Source of the DNA: Bacillus sp. FJAT-26390
Lineage (GTDB): Bacteria > Bacillota > Bacilli > Paenibacillales > Paenibacillaceae
Direction: 5' to 3'
Assembly: GCF_001682865.1 (NCBI RefSeq)
Contig: NZ_MAQX01000032.1
Coordinates: 490,888 to 554,887, forward strand
DNA: 64,000 bases
The notes under the pieces are model-generated. The model was not told where the DNA came from. It did not search any database and saw only the letters and a list, made by a program, of their open reading frames with translations. Of the stretch, positions 58,864 to 64,000 are shown piece by piece (positions within the stretch are counted from its first letter, which is position 1; the number at the start of each line of letters is the position of its first letter). Made by a program: the position numbers and the translations under genes.

Positions 58864-60285
58864 TTATACTTTCACCGATTTGTAAACTTTAATAATAAAC
58901 CTTCTCAATAAACTTCGATTAATAAAAACATTTCCACAATTTATCAGGAAGAATATAAAGAAACCTATAACAGGCTTAAAAGATATAATGGTAATCACGA
59001 ATAAAATAATCATTGAAAGTTCAATTATCATATTGCTGTAACTAGTAATTCCCATCTTCTTTTTCAAAAAGAACTCCGATGCATAACATCGCCAAATCAA
59101 TGTTACTGTTGTTCCAATAACAATAGAAAATATAGAATGTGTAAAATAGAATGCAGGAATAATAGCTAATATAGCAAATACAACACTTGATAAATTCGCT
59201 ATTAGCATCGCTTTTTCTTCTCGCAAGACTTTATAATATGTATTAATCATAAACTGCATTTTCCCTTGAGATACAACGATAATAAATAATAAATAGAAGT
59301 ACTCAAGTATTCCATTAAAACTTGTATAATAGTTTTTAATCAAATAATGCAACGGGTAGTACCCCGCTAATAGAAAAAATAATCCAATGCAGAGAAGTTG
59401 ATTCAATTCAACATAAATTACAGGTAGTTTCTGCTTCATTACTCTTTTTAATAATGGATACAACGACATGCTCGCCGCTGCAATGAATATTAATGCAAAA
59501 GTAGTAATAGTAGTGGCAAAAGAGTATAAACTATAAGTTTCAAGTGACATATATCTCTCAACAATAAATCTACCTACTCCAATAAGCAGAGAACCAACAA
59601 TGTTTGCAAACATTAAACTTATTCCTATACTAATATCATCCCAGTATTCTTTAATGCCTATAGAAAAGGTAGCTGTATGCCCACGGAAAAGCTCATTGGA
59701 TTTATATATGTTAAACGCTAATACAAATAGTTTTGTAATAATGTCCGCAATAATTATTACTCTAAAATCCACCCAGTCTATTAATAATAATGGGACTATA
59801 ATAATAACAAATATAAGCTTATTTGCAATTGTAAGAAAACTATTCAATTTTATACGGTTAGTAAACTGCAATACAGTTAGCAGTGTTCCATTTATACCTA
59901 ATATAATTAGATTTATACTTATTGCACAAAATGCAAACACCTTATTGGGATCACTTTCCCTGAAAGAAAAAACTAGTAATATTCCTGTCGTAATTGATAT
60001 AGCAATAATAAATATTCTCATAGCTATTCTTAATTTATCAAACGGTAACTGATTATAATTATAACTACCATAACGTAGGTACAATCCATCATTGAACCCG
60101 AAGCAGAATAACATGATAAACCCTATATAAAATAAATACACTTGCCAATATCCATAATCCGCGACGCCCATTGTAATAGGTAAGATAAAGCCTGTCACAA
60201 TACTTAATAAAAATGATAAAGCTTGAGAAGTTATTGAATACATAATATTTTGAATACCTAATTTATATATTTTCTTCTCTTCCAT
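58864..60285 (-). CDS. Polysaccharide flippase (Wzx/MATE-like)
   Basis: 473 residues. Fourteen-helix membrane protein of the oligosaccharide flippase type, starting KIYKLGIQNIMYSITSQALSFLLSIVTGFILPITMGVADYGYWQ. Its ATG overlaps the stop of the upstream glycosyltransferase (TAATG). It should move lipid-linked repeat units to the outer face. AT-rich codon use. Confidence 0.88.
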   Translation of the reverse strand: MEEKKIYKLGIQNIMYSITSQALSFLLSIVTGFILPITMGVADYGYWQVYLFYIGFIMLFCFGFNDGLYLRYGSYNYNQLPFDKLRIAMRIFIIAISITTGILLVFSFRESDPNKVFAFCAISINLIILGINGTLLTVLQFTNRIKLNSFLTIANKLIFVIIIVPLLLIDWVDFRVIIIADIITKLFVLAFNIYKSNELFRGHTATFSIGIKEYWDDISIGISLMFANIVGSLLIGVGRFIVERYMSLETYSLYSFATTITTFALIFIAAASMSLYPLLKRVMKQKLPVIYVELNQLLCIGLFFLLAGYYPLHYLIKNYYTSFNGILEYFYLLFIIVVSQGKMQFMINTYYKVLREEKAMLIANLSSVVFAILAIIPAFYFTHSIFSIVIGTTVTLIWRCYASEFFLKKKMGITSYSNMIIELSMIILFVITIISFKPVIGFFIFFLINCGNVFINRSLLRRFIIKVYKSVKV

Positions 60286-61586
60286 TACATTAATTCCTTA
60301 CTTTCATTTTCATTCTCTTTATCAATAATTATATTAAGTATTTGGGATGCAATATATTTTGGCGATGCTTTACGAAATTTATATTCTATTTCTGAAAACT
60401 TTAAAGTTTTACCATTACATTCTTGATAAAATTTAATAATAGATTTGGCATTTTGTTCAATTAATCCCTTATCTTGTTTTAAACACAAGCTAATAGGATA
60501 AGATTTCAGGAGATCAACGATTGAATCATCATCTCTATTATAGAAATGAACAATTGGCTTTCCAGCCGATATATATTCAAAAACTTTACTTGGAGATTGC
60601 AAATTATCCCTATTTCCGACAGATACTAAAATCCCACTGCTTGCAACAGCTATATCAGCGTCTTTTTTGGAGACATATCCATGATTTACTATTTTCCCTT
60701 CCGCTTCCTTAGTATAAGGATCAATAATATCACCACAATTTCCAGACGTATAAAGATGAAGCTCAGAATCGTAATCAGATAATACAAACTGCATAGTTTT
60801 CAAAAGATAATCTGGATTGCGAACAACCTTATCGAATACCCCTGTATATGTTAATATTAACGGAGCTTTGTTTTCGCCTTCTCTATTAATAGTCAAATTA
60901 TTAATATTTTCTTTCAACATTGGATGCTCAGTTGAAATTATACGACCATGAGAGTTGCTAAATTTATCAAAGTGATGAAGCATGTGATTTACACAAAATA
61001 CTTTTGTTGATAAATCAAACATATTTTTTTCAACTTTTAGATTAGCCTTTCTTTTTAATCTTTTATTCCATTTAGCTCTATGAAGAGTATGGCTTTCTAC
61101 GAATGGATCAAACAAATAAGGTATAAGCTTTGTTGTAGTCACATTCTTTTTAAACTTCATCCCCGCAACCACTGCTTCCATTGGGAAACACATTGGAATC
61201 ACTGCCTCGACAGGAGCTAATATCTTATTTAATGCATTATAATAAGCATCTATCATAGACTTTTGCAGGCTTGCTCTTGATGAGATTAACTTAATATATT
61301 CCTTGAATCGTATACCGTTCAGTAAAAATTTAAACAATAATTTTGAAGCCCCTCTTTCGGTTCTTATCTTTTCATCTATTTTCATTCGTATATCCCACCA
61401 TCTGTGAGACACTCTTACAACAGTATGTCCTCGATACTCTTCCACATCAGATTGATCAATTCTTGACTTCATACAAATAACTGTTACATTATTTTCCTTT
61501 GATAGTTCTTCAACTATATTAAGGCAGCATGTTCCTACAGCAGAGGAATATGGATAGTATGAACCAACCATAAATACTATATTCAA
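60285..61586 (-). CDS. Glycosyltransferase (GT4-like)
   Basis: 433 residues from TTG 61586, eight bases after AAGGAG; the GTG at 61595 is within that site. GT-B fold: N-terminal MVGSYYPYSSAVGTCCLNIVEELSKENNVTVICM, and C-terminal nucleotide-sugar region with LTYTGVFDKVVRNPDYLLKTM and SPSKVFEYISAGKPIVHFY. It should add one sugar to a lipid-linked intermediate. Donor and acceptor cannot be read. The overlap with the flippase points to one operon. Confidence 0.85.
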   Translation of the reverse strand: MNIVFMVGSYYPYSSAVGTCCLNIVEELSKENNVTVICMKSRIDQSDVEEYRGHTVVRVSHRWWDIRMKIDEKIRTERGASKLLFKFLLNGIRFKEYIKLISSRASLQKSMIDAYYNALNKILAPVEAVIPMCFPMEAVVAGMKFKKNVTTTKLIPYLFDPFVESHTLHRAKWNKRLKRKANLKVEKNMFDLSTKVFCVNHMLHHFDKFSNSHGRIISTEHPMLKENINNLTINREGENKAPLILTYTGVFDKVVRNPDYLLKTMQFVLSDYDSELHLYTSGNCGDIIDPYTKEAEGKIVNHGYVSKKDADIAVASSGILVSVGNRDNLQSPSKVFEYISAGKPIVHFYNRDDDSIVDLLKSYPISLCLKQDKGLIEQNAKSIIKFYQECNGKTLKFSEIEYKFRKASPKYIASQILNIIIDKENENESKELM

Positions 61587-61643
61587 TATGATCACTCCTT
61601 GCTAGAGCTACACTCCAGTTCCCATACATTAACATTATATATT

Positions 61644-63005
61644 TTATGATATTTTTAATTTGAAGCTTCTTTTCATAAACCATAATAAAGTTACAGTCCA
61701 AAAAGTCATAAATGTAGATGGATAAGAAAGAACTTGATTATTAGCTGGAAAATAAAAAAAGATTATAAAGAATAAACACATTAAAACAACTGCAGAGGGT
61801 TTTTTCAATATAACTACATCTTTTACAACCTCAGCGAAAAAAAATCCTAAAATAAACATGATTGGAATAACACCTATGAAATGAAAGTCATTTGCCAACC
61901 ATACATATATGCTATGCCAATTTGCCATTGGGTTCCATCCATAATCCATAAGTTTTACTTGATATGTATTTGGGTACACATCATTTCCAGAAAGCTCTTT
62001 GAAATTTTCCATTAAAAACATTGAATTACCTATTCCAAACATAGGAGTCCATGGCAAAGTAAGTGCCATCGATAATGCATAATAACCCTGAGTGAGATAC
62101 GAAGTTAAATAAACCAAGGTCGGTTGCAAGATCACCGGACATATTTTAGATAAAAATGAATCAAACTCAATTGGTACATTTCCAGTAGAGACACTTAAGT
62201 TATACCAATTCTCATTAACACGACTTCCTATTGAATTAGTAAAGTATGTAATGCCCAAAGTCAGCAATATCAATATAATCAATATTTTCCTTTTACTTTT
62301 TTTCTTGCTGCTACTTAAGATTTGAATTGCACTTAAATCTGCACGTTGCATTTTTTTTATTAAAACAATAATTCCTATTATAATCAGAATGTCAAAGATA
62401 CCTTTATTTGTTCCCGTTGCAACCCACCTGAATGACTCTAATAATATAGAGAATATACTGATAGCTTTAAAAGACAAATTCAACCTTTTAAAATAAATTA
62501 AAGATAACGGTATAGACGACCAGCATAAAGGGGCAAAAAGAGTTGATGTTTTCGTTAATAGAGCTCCTCCAAATTGTGCCGATGAAAACTTATCTTTATA
62601 TTGCTCATAAGGATTGAATAATCCATTTTGTACTTTTGAGTACAGGTCTTGAATAGAAAAACCACTCATTCCAGTATTATGAATAGTATTAAGAATTGTG
62701 AATATAAAGTTGATAGCTATCATTATATATAATAACTGCATAAATTTATAATCAGCCTCTGGAATATCACCATTCTGTTTAGTATATTTATTAATTGAAA
62801 TCTTATATCCAATATATAAAGCAGACTGGGCTGCTATTAAAAATGTAAAAAACAATATTGAATTATGCATCGGCCATTTAAACGGACCAAAAAGAAATAG
62901 TACAATCGTAGCACATAAATAAAATTGTACAATTTTCATTGGCAACATTAATCGTTTTCTTATTCTTCCTATTTTGTTTTGTTCTATAATACCTATACTT
63001 GTCAT
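61644..63005 (-). CDS. Polymerase-like membrane protein of the polysaccharide cluster
   Basis: 453 residues, TTAGGAG before the ATG. Ten to twelve membrane helices with a large extracellular loop in the C-terminal half (MENFKELSGNDVYPNTYQVKLMDYGWNPMANWHSIYVWLAND), the layout of Wzy-type O-antigen polymerases. Sequence similarity in that family is low, so the call rests on topology and context. It ends about 58 bases before the glycosyltransferase. Confidence 0.7.
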   Translation of the reverse strand: MTSIGIIEQNKIGRIRKRLMLPMKIVQFYLCATIVLFLFGPFKWPMHNSILFFTFLIAAQSALYIGYKISINKYTKQNGDIPEADYKFMQLLYIMIAINFIFTILNTIHNTGMSGFSIQDLYSKVQNGLFNPYEQYKDKFSSAQFGGALLTKTSTLFAPLCWSSIPLSLIYFKRLNLSFKAISIFSILLESFRWVATGTNKGIFDILIIIGIIVLIKKMQRADLSAIQILSSSKKKSKRKILIILILLTLGITYFTNSIGSRVNENWYNLSVSTGNVPIEFDSFLSKICPVILQPTLVYLTSYLTQGYYALSMALTLPWTPMFGIGNSMFLMENFKELSGNDVYPNTYQVKLMDYGWNPMANWHSIYVWLANDFHFIGVIPIMFILGFFFAEVVKDVVILKKPSAVVLMCLFFIIFFYFPANNQVLSYPSTFMTFWTVTLLWFMKRSFKLKIS

Positions 63006-63013
63006 TTTTACTC

Positions 63014-63991
63014 CTAATGAATAAATTTTGCACCATATTTACTGGAAAGTATTTTAAATAATAAAGGTGAGATAATAAACAGGAATGATGATATCGCTAC
63101 TTTTGCATTATTAAATGTTATTAATTTCTTCAATTCATTCTTTATGTTGTATTTACGTATAAAGAGATTATATTGAACCCTATCTTTATAATTTGAAGCT
63201 TGCCATACAATGGACCACATTAATTTTGCAGCCCCATATTTTTTGTATTCACTTGAAAAATCGGGTGTTTTGGATTCGAAATAGACCTCGAGTTCTTTCA
63301 TTAGAACATAACCATCAAATCTATCCTCATTAAATTTTGAAGTAGCAGAATTAGGTCTCAATAAATATTTGTACAAAGTTTTATCAAGATATGCTATTTT
63401 ATTACAATTCGCAATTATACGCCATAACATATGCAAATCTTCACTATATTTAAATCCTTCTGCGAATTGCAAATGGTTATTCAATAGTATTTCTTTGGAT
63501 ACCATAATTGTGCAACAACCTGATTTTAGTCGTCCATATAGAAAATCTCTCAAACATGTAAGCATATCAACAATTTTCACGTGTCCAGTATCAATATAGT
63601 TGCTAAATAAGTCTTGATTATATGGAGCCTTTATTACTTTATGCTTACAAAAAACTATTTGAGTCTCTCTTTGATTTAGAATATTATACATATCATAAAG
63701 ATAAGTATCTTCCACAAGATCATCTACATCGCAAAAACATAAATAATCACCTTTTGATTCTTTTATACCAATATTACGTGCGGCACTTACACCTTGATTA
63801 ACTTGATTAATAATAGTCACGTTTAAGCCAGATCGTTCCTTATAATATAATAATTGATTGTACGAATCATCTGTTGAACCATCATTAACAAAGACTAATT
63901 CAAAATTTTTATACAGTTGCTTAGAAAAACAATTAATAATATTACCTATGTATTCTTCCCCATTGTACAAAGGTATAATAATACTAATCAA
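63014..63991 (-). CDS. Glycosyltransferase family 2 (start near window edge)
   Basis: 325 residues from TTG 63991; the frame stays open to the window edge and the upstream ribosome site is outside, so the true start is not certain. GT2 motifs: ISIIIPLYNGEEYIGNIINCFSKQ, VFVNDGSTDDS, NQGVSAARNIGIKESKGDYLCFCDVDD (DxD) and a C-terminal helix typical of membrane-associated enzymes. It transfers a sugar from a nucleotide donor. The next gene ends nine bases away, so they form one operon. Confidence 0.88.
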   Translation of the reverse strand: MISIIIPLYNGEEYIGNIINCFSKQLYKNFELVFVNDGSTDDSYNQLLYYKERSGLNVTIINQVNQGVSAARNIGIKESKGDYLCFCDVDDLVEDTYLYDMYNILNQRETQIVFCKHKVIKAPYNQDLFSNYIDTGHVKIVDMLTCLRDFLYGRLKSGCCTIMVSKEILLNNHLQFAEGFKYSEDLHMLWRIIANCNKIAYLDKTLYKYLLRPNSATSKFNEDRFDGYVLMKELEVYFESKTPDFSSEYKKYGAAKLMWSIVWQASNYKDRVQYNLFIRKYNIKNELKKLITFNNAKVAISSFLFIISPLLFKILSSKYGAKFIH

Positions 63992-64000
63992 ATTTATTCC

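Overview
The window looks like chromosomal DNA of a spore-forming Bacillota of the Paenibacillus type. The signs are strong GGAGG-type ribosome binding sites combined with many TTG and GTG starts, sporulation genes (Spo0E-like phosphatase, YhcN/YlaJ-like lipoprotein, probable coat proteins), a PrsA foldase, khtTU, and secreted proteins with copper-amine-oxidase-N/stalk domains. No rRNA, tRNA, CRISPR array, prophage or intact insertion sequence was seen.

Layout. 1-5.3 kb: probable spore-surface or oxidative-stress genes (a tyrosinase-like gene cut by the window edge, a Cys-rich protein, a Met/Gly/Asn repeat protein, a Mn catalase), then TraX, a protein kinase and two small ORFs. 5.4-24.8 kb: signalling-rich: an EAL phosphodiesterase coupled to a chemoreceptor, a large hybrid histidine kinase with its response regulator, two HD-GYP proteins and a PAS-GGDEF cyclase, interspersed with an aldo/keto reductase, PrsA, an aldose-1-epimerase-like protein, DeoC and an MFS transporter. 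24.9-36.6 kb: a DUF985 cupin, a khtSTU-like K+/H+ antiporter operon, a two-component system next to a BcrA-like ABC transporter, a NUDIX protein and several unrecognised proteins, with a 123-bp palindromic repeat array. 36.7-41.7 kb: cytochrome c, tatC-tatA and a GMC/gluconate-dehydrogenase-type pair with a Tat signal, which form a coherent respiratory export module. 41.9-53.7 kb: a Fur-box ABC exporter, fdhD with an FdhF/YdeP molybdoenzyme, an IF-3 paralogue, MATE and AraC genes, an acyltransferase, an RCC1/stalk protein and VanZ. 53.8-57.3 kb: a Spo0E-like gene with an apparent ATT start, and a cyclic-di-GMP-I riboswitch leading into a small ORF and two related surface proteins. 57.5-64 kb: an AT-rich surface-polysaccharide/teichoic-acid cluster (tagD, LicD, flippase, glycosyltransferases, polymerase-like protein), probably acquired horizontally.

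How it fits together: the window encodes enzymes to make (GGDEF) and degrade (EAL, two HD-GYP) cyclic-di-GMP, and also an RNA sensor for it. The riboswitch precedes exported stalk-domain proteins, which suggests cell-surface output. The Tat genes sit beside a putative Tat substrate. The 28-32.5 kb two-component system sits beside an ABC transporter whose upstream region carries 11-bp-phased direct repeats, a plausible operator. All function calls come from reading the sequence; no database search was run.
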